Assembly: GCA_027067085.1 (NCBI GenBank)
Contig: JAMOMM010000426.1
Location: 1 to 7,560, forward strand
Reading direction: 5' to 3'
Origin: Hyphomicrobiales bacterium
GTDB lineage: Bacteria > Pseudomonadota > Alphaproteobacteria > Rhizobiales > Aestuariivirgaceae
Length of the DNA stretch: 7,560 nucleotides
Part shown: positions 1 through 6,551 of the stretch, piece by piece
How positions within the stretch are numbered: position 1 is the first letter of the stretch
Layout: every line of letters begins with the position of its first letter
Made by a program: the position numbers and the translations under genes
Notes under the pieces: generated by a model
The model's input: the letters and a program-made list of their open reading frames with translations, nothing else
What the model was told of the DNA's origin: nothing
Databases searched by the model: none

Positions 1-1753
1 GGATGTCTGGCATTTCGCGCGGCAAACCCTCTTTGAGAACTTTGGCGACATGTAAGCCAACGTCTAGGCCAACGGTGTCGGCCAGTTCAATCGGACCCAT
101 TGGCATGCCAAAGTCAAGCATGGCTTTGTCGATGATTTCAGGTTTTACACCTTCAGAATAGGCTGCAAACGCTTCTGACATATATGGGGTCAATGAGCGA
201 TTAACGAGGAAGCCCGGTGCAGATTTTACGGGTAAAGGCAACTTGTCGATGGCGGCAACGAATGCCAGTACGCGGTCTTGCACATGGCGGTCTAGGCCAT
301 CATGGGTGATGACTTCAACCAGCGGCATTTTTGCCACGGGGTTAAAGAAGTGAATACCGCAGAAGCGTTCTGGGTTCTTTAATGTCGAGCGTAAAGTTTC
401 GAGTAAAATTGACGATGTATTGGTGGCCAAAATCGCGGTTTTCTTCATGCGCTTTTCGCAATCGGCAAATACAGATGCCTTAATGGCTGGGTTTTCTGGC
501 ACCACTTCGATGATGAGGTCTGCACCTGAAATGCCATCGCCTGTTACATCAGGGATGAGGCGATCATTGGCGGCGCGGCGTTCGCCCTCGGTATAAATGC
601 GGCGTTTGAATAGAGCGTTGGCCCGTTTAATGGCGGGTGCGATGTATTTCAATTCGCGATCTTGCAAGGTGACTTTAAACCCGCGCATGGCTGACCATGC
701 CGCGATGTCGCCGCCCATAACGCCCGCGCCGATGACGTGGACGTGCTTGACGTTGTGTTCAGCGCCTTTTGCATAGGCTTTTAACTGGTCGCGCAGGAAG
801 AAGGCGCGGACAAGGTTTTTAGAGGTTGGGCCGACCATGAGCTTGACGAAACTGTCGGTTTCAGCTTTGCGCATAGCCACGATGTCATCACCATGCTCGC
901 GCCAAATATCAATCAGCGAATAGGGCGCTGGGTAATGTTTTTTCTGGGCCATACGGGCGGTTTGTTTTTCCATTTGGCTGGCGAGCAATTTACGCGCGGG
1001 GCCAAGGTTCATCAATTTGCCTTTGGTGCCTTTTGCATCGGTTTTGCGAAGTTTTCCATTGGCGGCCGCGCGTACGGCATCGGCGAAGTGGCGTTCTTCT
1101 GTAACCAGATCAAGCAGGCCTTGGCGCTTGGCTTTTTTGCCGATGAGGTTTTTGCCTGTCAGCATAATGGTCATGGCATCAAGTGGGTTCATAATGCGCA
1201 ATGAGCGCCATACACCCGCAAGGCCGGGATGAATGCCGAGCATGACTTCAGGAAAGCCCAGTTTTGTATCAGGTGTGGCGATGCGGTATTTACAGGCCAG
1301 CACCAATTCTAAACCACCACCGAGGCAAAACTTGTGCATTAGCGCGATGGTTGGGGCAGGGAAGTTTTCGATTTTATCGAGAATACCAAGCGCTTGATTG
1401 ATTTTTTCACGGACATCGTTTTCATCGGTCATGTCGACGAATTCTGAAATTTCGGCACCAGCAATAAAGCCAGATGTTTTGGCCGAGCGGATGACCAATG
1501 CTTTGGGTTTGATGGCCTTGGCTTCATCGAGTAGTTGGTTCAATTCGATCAACACAGGTTCAGCCAATGTGTTGGTGCTTTCGCCCTTTTTGTCGATGAT
1601 GGCCCACAAGATGTTGTCTTGGTCCATGATGAACTGCCAATGGTCATATGTGGACATACCACTGGGTTGCTTTTCGGCTGGGTTTGGCATAGCCATTTCG
1701 CTGACGGTCAATTCTGCAAGAGCATCAAGGCGAGGTTCGTTAATTTGTCTCAT
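1..1753 (-). CDS. fadJ: FadJ/FadB-like fatty-acid oxidation alpha subunit (enoyl-CoA hydratase / 3-hydroxyacyl-CoA dehydrogenase), 3' end off window
   Basis: Bifunctional cytoplasmic beta-oxidation enzyme: it hydrates 2-enoyl-CoA and oxidises the L-3-hydroxyacyl-CoA with NAD+. I translated 584 codons from the ATG at 1753; the frame stays open to base 1, so the C-terminal part (probably 130-150 residues, judging from family length) is missing. The crotonase domain covers about residues 45-230, with oxyanion-hole segment SGFIAGAEI (94-102) and the two catalytic glutamates E149 (GGGLEL) and E169 (FPEVML). The dehydrogenase starts near 335 with Rossmann GAGVMG (342-347), then NTSSI (445-449) and the His468/Glu480 pair in HFFNPVAKMPLVE, spaced 12 residues as in other HADs. 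It starts about 32 residues before the usual FadJ start. The ATG at 1753 is preferred because AAAGGAA lies 7 nt upstream; the internal M33 has no SD. It is last in the operon, 23 bp after the thiolase stop. The segment after E169 (GIHPGLAGVWRSLRIM) departs from the usual GGTxRLPR. FadB versus FadJ naming is uncertain. Confidence 0.93.
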   Translation of the reverse strand, partial: MRQINEPRLDALAELTVSEMAMPNPAEKQPSGMSTYDHWQFIMDQDNILWAIIDKKGESTNTLAEPVLIELNQLLDEAKAIKPKALVIRSAKTSGFIAGAEISEFVDMTDENDVREKINQALGILDKIENFPAPTIALMHKFCLGGGLELVLACKYRIATPDTKLGFPEVMLGIHPGLAGVWRSLRIMNPLDAMTIMLTGKNLIGKKAKRQGLLDLVTEERHFADAVRAAANGKLRKTDAKGTKGKLMNLGPARKLLASQMEKQTARMAQKKHYPAPYSLIDIWREHGDDIVAMRKAETDSFVKLMVGPTSKNLVRAFFLRDQLKAYAKGAEHNVKHVHVIGAGVMGGDIAAWSAMRGFKVTLQDRELKYIAPAIKRANALFKRRIYTEGERRAANDRLIPDVTGDGISGADLIIEVVPENPAIKASVFADCEKRMKKTAILATNTSSILLETLRSTLKNPERFCGIHFFNPVAKMPLVEVITHDGLDRHVQDRVLAFVAAIDKLPLPVKSAPGFLVNRSLTPYMSEAFAAYSEGVKPEIIDKAMLDFGMPMGPIELADTVGLDVGLHVAKVLKEGLPREMPDI

Positions 1754-1760
1754 GTCAGTG

Positions 1761-1767
1761 TTCCTTT
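1761..1767 (-). promoter_or_regulatory. Ribosome binding site of the fadJ-like gene
   Basis: AAAGGAA on the minus strand, 7 nt before the ATG at 1753. It lies inside the 23-bp gap after the thiolase stop and fixes the longer N-terminus over the internal ATG at 1657. Confidence 0.7.
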
Positions 1768-1776
1768 GAATTTCTC

Positions 1777-3189
1777 TTACATTACTTCGAGCAGCATTGC
1801 ACCGCCCATGCCACCGCCGATGCACTCGGTTGCTACAGCCAGTTGACTGTTCAAACGGCGCGCGGCGTGAATGGCGTGCAGGGTGATGCGGTTGCCTGAG
1901 GTGCCGACAGGGTGGCCCATGGAAATAGCACCGCCATCGATGTTTAATATGTCTTGGTCAAGCTCACCAAAAATGTCTTCAAGGCCCAAAATGTTTTGGC
2001 AGAAGTCTTTGTCAGTCCATGCGGCCAAACACGCAAGAAGTTGAGCGGCGAAGGCTTCGTTTAATTCCCACGCGCCAACGTCTTTTTGTTTGAGGCCGTT
2101 AGCGGTTAGCATGTTGGCAGAGGCCAGCGCTGGACCAAGGCCCATGACAGATGGGTCAAGAGATGACCAATCGCTATCAACAATGCGGGCCATTGGTTTG
2201 AACCCATATTTTTTAACAGCATCTTCTGAAGCTAAAATTGTCCAGCATGCGCCATCGGTGATTTGTGAAGAGTTGCCTGCTGTAACTTTGCCGTAAGGCT
2301 TTTCAAAAGCGGGGCGAAGTTTTGCCAGTTTTTCGGCAGAATTGTCAGGGCGCACACCATCGTCATAATCATAGACGTTGCCTTTGCGATCGATCATGGC
2401 GTGCATTTCTTCTAAGTGACCATTTTTGTGGGCGGCGGCGAGGCGGTGATGGCTGCGCGCTGCGTAGGTGTCTGCATCAAGGCGTGAAATATTGAAACGG
2501 TGGGCTAATATTTCGGCGGTGACACCCATGTTGACTTTGGCAACAGGGTCCATCAGTCCGCGTATAAGGCCAATGGAGGGCTGTAGCATTGAAGGGCGAA
2601 ACTCTTTAAATGCGGCAAGCTTTGCGCCTGTGCTGCGGGCGGTCATGAATTTGCCAAACCATGCAGAGGCTTTTTCAGTGAAGAGCAATGGGGCGTGAGA
2701 AAGGGCTTCGGTGCCGCCAGCTAAAATGAGATCGGCATTGCCTGCTGCTATGTACTTCCATGCGGTATCGATGGATTGTTGGCCAGAAGCGCAATTGCGT
2801 TGAACGGTCCAGCCAGGAACTTCAGCACCGCAACCAAGGCGAAGGGCGGCAACACGGCCAGGGTTTACTTCATCGGGGTGGACATTAACGCAACCCAAAA
2901 TGACATCATCAAATTCACGCGGATCAAAAGTTTGGCGTGTAAGTAATGGGCGGCCAGCTTCAACGGCAAGATCAACGGGGGTGAAAGGACCAGCCTTGGT
3001 TTTGGCTTTAATCATCGGGGTGCGAGCACCATCGACAATATAAACCGCGCGGCCTTTGGTTTGTAAGGTTGAGGCGCGTTTAATGGCGGGTGCTTTTGGT
3101 GCGGCTTTTTTTGCAGCCTTCTTTACAACCTTCTTTGCTGGCTTTTTCGCTACCTTTTTAATGGCGGTTTTTTTAACTGCTTTTACCAT
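1777..3189 (-). CDS. fadI: FadI/FadA-like 3-ketoacyl-CoA thiolase (acetyl-CoA C-acyltransferase) with Lys/Ala-rich N-terminal tail
   Basis: Catalyses the last step of beta-oxidation, CoA-dependent cleavage of 3-ketoacyl-CoA to acetyl-CoA and a shortened acyl-CoA. The 470-residue protein has all thiolase signatures: nucleophile Cys133 in QRNCASGQQS, NEAFA (377-381), His426 in MGHPVGTSG, and acid/base Cys456 in CIGGGMGG. The thiolase fold begins near residue 47 (RAVYIVDGARTP). Residues 1-46 form an extra tail with 16 Lys, 1 Arg, 11 Ala and no acidic residue, arranged as KKxxKK steps like histone H1/AlgP-type tails. The ATG at 3189 has GGAAGG 4 nt upstream; there is no Met between it and the conserved domain, so the tail belongs to the frame from the only plausible ATG. 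It lies between the ABM gene (141 nt upstream, with an inverted repeat in the gap) and the FadJ-like gene (23 nt downstream), its expected partner in the trifunctional complex. The fadI/fadA choice is by partner type and is uncertain. Confidence 0.94.
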   Translation of the reverse strand: MVKAVKKTAIKKVAKKPAKKVVKKAAKKAAPKAPAIKRASTLQTKGRAVYIVDGARTPMIKAKTKAGPFTPVDLAVEAGRPLLTRQTFDPREFDDVILGCVNVHPDEVNPGRVAALRLGCGAEVPGWTVQRNCASGQQSIDTAWKYIAAGNADLILAGGTEALSHAPLLFTEKASAWFGKFMTARSTGAKLAAFKEFRPSMLQPSIGLIRGLMDPVAKVNMGVTAEILAHRFNISRLDADTYAARSHHRLAAAHKNGHLEEMHAMIDRKGNVYDYDDGVRPDNSAEKLAKLRPAFEKPYGKVTAGNSSQITDGACWTILASEDAVKKYGFKPMARIVDSDWSSLDPSVMGLGPALASANMLTANGLKQKDVGAWELNEAFAAQLLACLAAWTDKDFCQNILGLEDIFGELDQDILNIDGGAISMGHPVGTSGNRITLHAIHAARRLNSQLAVATECIGGGMGGAMLLEVM

Positions 3190-3193
3190 GGTG

Positions 3194-3199
3194 CCTTCC
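3194..3199 (-). promoter_or_regulatory. Ribosome binding site of the thiolase gene
   Basis: GGAAGG on the minus strand, 4 nt before the ATG at 3189. It shows that the thiolase can be initiated independently after the 141-nt gap, and that the Lys-rich tail is translated. Confidence 0.6.
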
Positions 3200-3218
3200 G
3201 ATCTTTTGTTGTTTCTAC

Positions 3219-3303
3219 CGTCATTCCCGCGAAAGCGGGAATCCAGTGCTGAATACTCATTCTACCCGTTGGTTTCTGGATTCCCGCTTTCGCGGGAATG
3301 ACG
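3219..3303. repeat. Perfect 28-bp inverted repeat (dispersed palindromic, REP/MITE-like element)
   Basis: The arms at 3219-3246 and 3276-3303 are exact reverse complements over 28 bp, separated by 29 nt. Each arm is itself a hairpin: ATTCCCGC, then a 4-nt loop, then GCGGGAAT (3223-3242 and 3280-3299). The loop reads GAAA on one strand and TTTC on the other, so any transcript carries one GNRA-capped hairpin. The core resembles dispersed palindromic repeats of many proteobacteria (compare the neisserial dRS3 ATTCCC...GGGAAT type); that family likeness is from memory. It lies within the operon between the ABM stop and the thiolase start. No U-tract follows either hairpin, so it does not look like an intrinsic terminator. 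No transposase or target duplication is evident. Confidence 0.85.
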
Positions 3304-3327
3304 AAAGGGAGTGCAGGAATGACGAAA
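3295..3327. repeat. Short direct repeat GGAATGACGAAA beside the inverted repeat
   Basis: The 12-mer GGAATGACGAAA occurs at 3295-3306, at the outer end of the right arm, and again at 3316-3327, 21 nt later and just before the ABM stop codon at 3331-3333. It may be a fragment of a further copy of the dispersed element. Confidence 0.6.
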
Positions 3328-3330
3328 ACT

Positions 3331-3669
3331 CTACCTTGGCCCGTCATAGGCCCGTTCAATTTTTGCAACGCGTAGTTCATAATGCTCATACCATTTTTGG
3401 TTGCCTTTTTGGCGGGCTTGAATGTGCTCGCCATTGGCTTTCCAATTTGCAATTGATGCTTCATCTTGCCAGTAAGAAACAGTGATGCCAAGACCATCGT
3501 TATCGCGAGTGGATTCAACGCCTAAAAATCCAGGCATTGTTTGAGCTAACTCAACCATGCGATCGGCCGTTTGGGAATACTCATCATTATCAACATTTGT
3601 TGATTGGTTGGTGAATATCACCGCGTAGTAGGGCGGTTTAGGCGTTTTTGCAAATCGGGAAGAACTCAT
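3331..3669 (-). CDS. Antibiotic biosynthesis monooxygenase (ABM) fold small protein
   Basis: A 112-residue soluble protein that looks like a single-domain ABM/dimeric alpha-beta barrel member. Recognisable segments are YYAVIFTNQ (14-22), PGFLGVESTRD (46-56), ITVSYWQDEASIANWKANGEH (62-82, of which the SYW and W76 positions are typical) and WYEHYELRVAKIERAY (93-108). The family includes small monooxygenases and haem-degrading proteins as well as many members of unknown activity, so no substrate is assigned. Its ATG (3667-3669) overlaps the fadE stop TGA (3666-3668) as ATGA, and there is no SD before it, which implies translation coupled to FadE. The tight linkage suggests a role tied to acyl-CoA dehydrogenation, perhaps removal of a reactive by-product; that is inference only. 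Confidence 0.8.
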   Translation of the reverse strand: MSSSRFAKTPKPPYYAVIFTNQSTNVDNDEYSQTADRMVELAQTMPGFLGVESTRDNDGLGITVSYWQDEASIANWKANGEHIQARQKGNQKWYEHYELRVAKIERAYDGPR

Positions 3670-5918
3670 ATTGTAGTCTTGCCGTTGGTTTTCTTTTTAG
3701 TGACTTTTTTACCTGTGATTTCTTCAAGAGAGAAATCATCGACACGGACAACCTCTTGAACCACTTCTAAAGCTTGCGCCATGCGGGCTGCTTCGTTTTC
3801 GCTGATGATACCTTTTTCTAGGGCTTCTTGTGCTGTGCGGACACGAGCTTTGCGCATTTTTTGTTTGATCGGATCAAGCTCGACCATAAGGCGCATGGCT
3901 TTATCAACATTGTGCAGTGCCGTGCCTTCGCCAACATAAATACCTTCAGCAACACGATCACGTGCCGCGGTTGGCTCTGAAATGGTGTTTGAAACTTGAG
4001 TGGTCAAACGATCTTTTGGTTTTTTGCAGCGAATGCCAAGTGGTTGAAGCTTCAAACGCATGAGGTATCCAAGTGGTGCACTTGGGAAGTTGCGCAAAAC
4101 TTCATTCAAGGCTGTGTCAGCATCATGAAGGGAGGTCTGACAAGCGTAATGGACTAATGGAAGGTCCTCTTGTGGGCAGCCTGTATCTTCAAAGCGTTTT
4201 AAGGTTGCAGTGGTGAGATAAAGTTCTGATAAAATATCACCTAATCGGGCCGACAGCATTTCTTTGCGTTTTAGAGCGCCGCCAAGATAGATCATCGAAA
4301 CTTCACTGACGAAGGCAAGCGCTGCTGACAAGCGTTTGACTTGTTTGTAATAGCGCGCGGTTTCATTATCGACTGGGGCCGAAGAGAGCAGGCCGAAGGT
4401 CCATGCACGGGTGAAAGCGCGAAAAGCGTTTTTGATAAAGTAAGCGGCATGACGGAATAAAACGGCATCAAAGTCCAGTAAGGCTTGGTCGTGGTCGTCA
4501 CTTTGCGCGATGTCGATTTCAGCTTGTAAATAAGGGTGGCAGCGGATTGAGCCTTGGCCATAAATCATCAATGAACGGGTCATAATATTGGCCCCTTCAA
4601 CGGTAATGGCAATGGGGATGCCACGATAGGCTGATGATAGGTAGTTGCGCGGTCCATCAATAACAGCTTTACCAGAATGAACATCCATCGCATCATTTAC
4701 CGCATTACGCATACGTTCTGTGGCGTGGTATTTCATGATAGCTGAGATAACGGCGGGTTTTTCGCCCATGTCTAGCGCTTGGAGGGTGAGACGGCGGGCG
4801 GCATCCATTTTATAGGTTTCACCTGCAATGTTGGCGGCAACTTCTTGAATGCCTTCAAAGCGTGAAATTGGTAAGTTGAATTGCTCGCGCACACGGCCAT
4901 AAGCGCCAGTTGAATAGGCCGCTACTTTCATGCCAGCGATTGACATGGCAGGCAACATGATGCCGCGACCTGCTGCAAGTGCTGAAACCAACATGCGCCA
5001 ACCTTGGCCAATGCGGTCTTGGCCACCAATAATCCAATCCATTGGTACGAAAACGTCTTCGCCTTGGTTTGGTCCATTAGGGAAGGCTTGGTTTGATGGG
5101 ATGTGGCGACGACCAATGGTAACGCCTTTGGTATCGGTTGGAATGAGCGCTAAAGTGATGCCGAGGTCTTTTTGGTCGCCCAAAATGCCGTCGGGGTCTG
5201 TGAGGATGAAGGCAAGGCCAAGTACGGTACAAACAGGGCCAAGCGAGATGAAACGCTTTGACCAGTTGATGCGCATGCCAAGGGTTTTTTTGCCTTTGTA
5301 TTGCTCATAGCACACCACACCAATGTCGGTCATGTTAGTGGCATCTGAGCCTGCATTTTCAGAGGTAAGGGCAAAAGCTGGAATATCGCGGCCATCGGCA
5401 AGACGAGGCAGGTAGTGGTCTTTTTGTTCATCGGTGCCATACATCATCAGCAATTCGCCAGGGCCAAGCGAGTTGGGGACGATGACGGTTACAGCGGCCG
5501 ATGAGCCGCGTGATGCAATGCGCATAACGATTTCAGAAATCGCAGTGGATGAGAAACCTTTACCGCCATATTCTTTTGGAATGATTAGCCCTAAAAAGCC
5601 TTCTTTTTTAACCAAGTCCCAAATCTCAGGCGAGATGTCTTTATCAACGAAAGTGGTTTTCCAATCATCGGCTAACTCACACAGGCGATCTGTTGGGCCG
5701 TCAATGAATTCTTGTTCTTCACCAGAGATTTCATGAACTGGTGTTGAGAGAAGTTTTTTAAAGTCTGGGTTGCCACGCATTAGGTCAGCATCCCACCAGA
5801 TTGTGCCAGCGGCCAAAGCTTCGCGCTCGGTGTCAGACATTGAGGGCAGAATGCTGCGTACCCAATTTAACAGTGGTTTGGTGATGTTCTTTTGGCGAAA
5901 TGTTAAATCTTGTGTCAT
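3666..5918 (-). CDS. fadE: FadE-type acyl-CoA dehydrogenase with bacterial C-terminal domain (DUF1974-like)
   Basis: FAD-dependent enzyme for the first step of beta-oxidation, acyl-CoA to trans-2-enoyl-CoA. The 750 residues align by eye with E. coli FadE almost end to end: SDTEREAL.AGTIWWDADL (28-46), EYGGKGFS (116-123), VPNSLGPGELLMMYGTDEQ (147-165), FALTSENAGSDA (182-193), IGRRHIP (268-274), GQGWRML (304-310), and the catalytic-base segment ITVEGANIMTRS (438-449) with E441 as the likely general base. The C-terminal half (RRKEMLSARLGDILSELYL-like region, about 548-568, then DLPLVH at 585-590) matches the FadE-specific C-terminal domain. E. coli FadE has N-terminal hydrophobic membrane segments; here the protein starts directly at the FRQKNITKPLLNWVR region, so it is probably soluble or peripheral. 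The last residues (KKVTKKKTNGK) are Lys-rich. ATG 5918 has GGAGG 7 nt upstream. It is first in the operon. Confidence 0.95.
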   Translation of the reverse strand: MTQDLTFRQKNITKPLLNWVRSILPSMSDTEREALAAGTIWWDADLMRGNPDFKKLLSTPVHEISGEEQEFIDGPTDRLCELADDWKTTFVDKDISPEIWDLVKKEGFLGLIIPKEYGGKGFSSTAISEIVMRIASRGSSAAVTVIVPNSLGPGELLMMYGTDEQKDHYLPRLADGRDIPAFALTSENAGSDATNMTDIGVVCYEQYKGKKTLGMRINWSKRFISLGPVCTVLGLAFILTDPDGILGDQKDLGITLALIPTDTKGVTIGRRHIPSNQAFPNGPNQGEDVFVPMDWIIGGQDRIGQGWRMLVSALAAGRGIMLPAMSIAGMKVAAYSTGAYGRVREQFNLPISRFEGIQEVAANIAGETYKMDAARRLTLQALDMGEKPAVISAIMKYHATERMRNAVNDAMDVHSGKAVIDGPRNYLSSAYRGIPIAITVEGANIMTRSLMIYGQGSIRCHPYLQAEIDIAQSDDHDQALLDFDAVLFRHAAYFIKNAFRAFTRAWTFGLLSSAPVDNETARYYKQVKRLSAALAFVSEVSMIYLGGALKRKEMLSARLGDILSELYLTTATLKRFEDTGCPQEDLPLVHYACQTSLHDADTALNEVLRNFPSAPLGYLMRLKLQPLGIRCKKPKDRLTTQVSNTISEPTAARDRVAEGIYVGEGTALHNVDKAMRLMVELDPIKQKMRKARVRTAQEALEKGIISENEAARMAQALEVVQEVVRVDDFSLEEITGKKVTKKKTNGKTTI

Positions 5919-5925
5919 GTGGCAG

Positions 5926-5930
5926 CCTCC
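5926..5930 (-). promoter_or_regulatory. Strong Shine-Dalgarno of fadE
   Basis: GGAGG on the minus strand, 7 nt before the ATG at 5918. It is the best SD in the window and sets the fadE start without an N-terminal membrane segment. Confidence 0.85.
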
Positions 5931-6007
5931 GCAAAACGTTTTATTTCAGACTACACGCTGCTTGGTGACTGTATACTCAATTGTCAGCAAACCGTTGTGT
6001 GCAGTGC

Positions 6008-6036
6008 AACATAGCACAAGCGCAAAGGGTTGCCAA
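6008..6036 (-). promoter_or_regulatory. Candidate sigma70-type promoter of the fadE operon
   Basis: On the minus strand TTGGCA (6031-6036) and TATGTT (6008-6013) are separated by exactly 17 nt. This would place the start of transcription near 6001 and give a leader of about 80 nt before fadE. A second -10-like TATACA at 5970-5975 has no good -35. This is a prediction from consensus only. Confidence 0.45.
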
Positions 6037-6041
6037 CAACT

Positions 6042-6065
6042 TTACGTTGACCTTACGTAGGTCAA
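6042..6065. promoter_or_regulatory. Candidate operator upstream of fadE (TTGACC-N7-GGTCAA palindrome)
   Basis: TTGACC (6047-6052) and GGTCAA (6060-6065) form a 6-bp inverted repeat around TTACGTA. TTACGT also recurs at 6042-6047 and 6053-6058, an 11-bp phase of one helical turn. The site ends about 10 bp upstream of the proposed -35 of fadE, so an activator or repressor could bind there. ACGT-containing sites are known for MerR-family LiuR-type regulators of acyl-CoA catabolism, but I cannot assign the regulator from sequence alone. Confidence 0.5.
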
Positions 6066-6141
6066 GTTTTGTTTTTGGAGTATGGGTTGCTTCTAGTTCG
6101 TTGAATAGGCGTGAACGCGATCTTGTTAAGCGTAAGATTTG

Positions 6142-6363
6142 TTAACGGCAAGACTTGCCCAGTTGGATTGGCGGGCAGGGTACGGTGGCATATGAACAAT
6201 AAACACAGCAGTCACCTTGCTTTGGTTTTAACACTTTACCACAGCCTTTGCAGTCGTAAAACCACTGGCATTGATCCGTTGGCATGACTTCTGTTTGGTT
6301 GTGTCCGCACAATGGGCACGTGATCTTGGATTCTAGTTGGATTTTATTGTTTGATTTTTCCAT
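6142..6363 (-). CDS. GDCCVxC-family small Cys-rich protein
   Basis: A 73-residue protein with ten cysteines (16, 19, 32, 38, 41, 52, 53, 56, 63, 72). They are arranged as CPLC, CKGC, the signature GDCCVYCSY (50-58) and VPCPPIQ (61-67). This matches the family annotated as GDCCVxC domain-containing (seleno)protein, commonly found near mer genes; its biochemical role is not established. The paired CxxC motifs suggest a zinc-ribbon or soft-metal-binding fold. Here every position is Cys and no in-frame TGA occurs, so there is no selenocysteine. The ATG at 6363 lies within merF, overlapping its last 31 nt in the -1 frame, with ACGGGG about 8 nt upstream. The start fits the short N-terminus expected before the first CxxC. 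It is co-transcribed with merF and is the last gene of that unit. Confidence 0.88.
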   Translation of the reverse strand: MEKSNNKIQLESKITCPLCGHNQTEVMPTDQCQWFYDCKGCGKVLKPKQGDCCVYCSYATVPCPPIQLGKSCR

Positions 6364-6545
6364 ATAGCATACCCCGTTAAAACAATGAAAAATGCCAAAC
6401 TAGGCAGAAGGAAATAATCCAAATATCCAATCAAGGCGCTAAGTCCGATGACTGAAACTAAAAGAACTAAGGCTGGCGTGAAGCAGCATAACGCTGAAAT
6501 GGCCGTGCCGATCAGTCCAAACTTTAATAAGCGGTTGTTTTTCAT
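6333..6545 (-). CDS. merF: MerF-like mercury transport protein, lacking the C-terminal Cys pair
   Basis: A 70-residue inner-membrane protein with two hydrophobic helices (about residues 9-32 and 41-62). Helix 1 carries the vicinal pair C20-C21 in SALCCFTPALV, and GLSALIGYLDYFLLPSLA (34-51) is nearly identical to the MerF core. MerF imports Hg(II) into the cytoplasm by passing it between cysteine pairs. Canonical MerF has a second Cys pair near the C-terminus; here the protein ends KNQTIKSN with no further cysteine. The ATG at 6545 is chosen over a TTG at 6560: the TTG lies upstream of the expected transcription start, and the family begins with a short polar segment before helix 1. No SD precedes the ATG; with a -10 only 6 nt away the mRNA is probably leaderless. 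It is divergent from merR and overlaps the GDCCVxC gene. Confidence 0.88.
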   Translation of the reverse strand: MKNNRLLKFGLIGTAISALCCFTPALVLLVSVIGLSALIGYLDYFLLPSLAFFIVLTGYAIWKNQTIKSN

Positions 6546-6551
6546 GGTTGA

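Noticed and set aside
893..2698. Several plus-strand frames of 68-123 codons
   Set aside because: They are antisense to the well-supported FadJ-like and thiolase genes, and no family is recognisable in them.
3219..3303. Inverted repeat as an intrinsic terminator
   Set aside because: Neither strand has a U-tract after the stems, and the downstream genes belong to the same pathway.
3183..3518. 111-codon minus-strand frame across the inverted repeat
   Set aside because: It overlaps most of the ABM gene in another frame, and its end is just the translated repeat (VIPAKAGIQ / WIPAFAGMT type peptide).
5934..6141. A small gene or RNA between fadE and the GDCCVxC gene
   Set aside because: The plus-strand frame here (5770-6060) is mostly antisense to fadE, and apart from the promoter and operator signals I see no structured or coding element.
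6333..6363. Programmed -1 frameshift fusing MerF to the GDCCVxC protein
   Set aside because: The frames would allow it, but I find no proper X XXY YYZ slippery heptamer or downstream structure, and the second gene has its own ATG and a GGGG SD.
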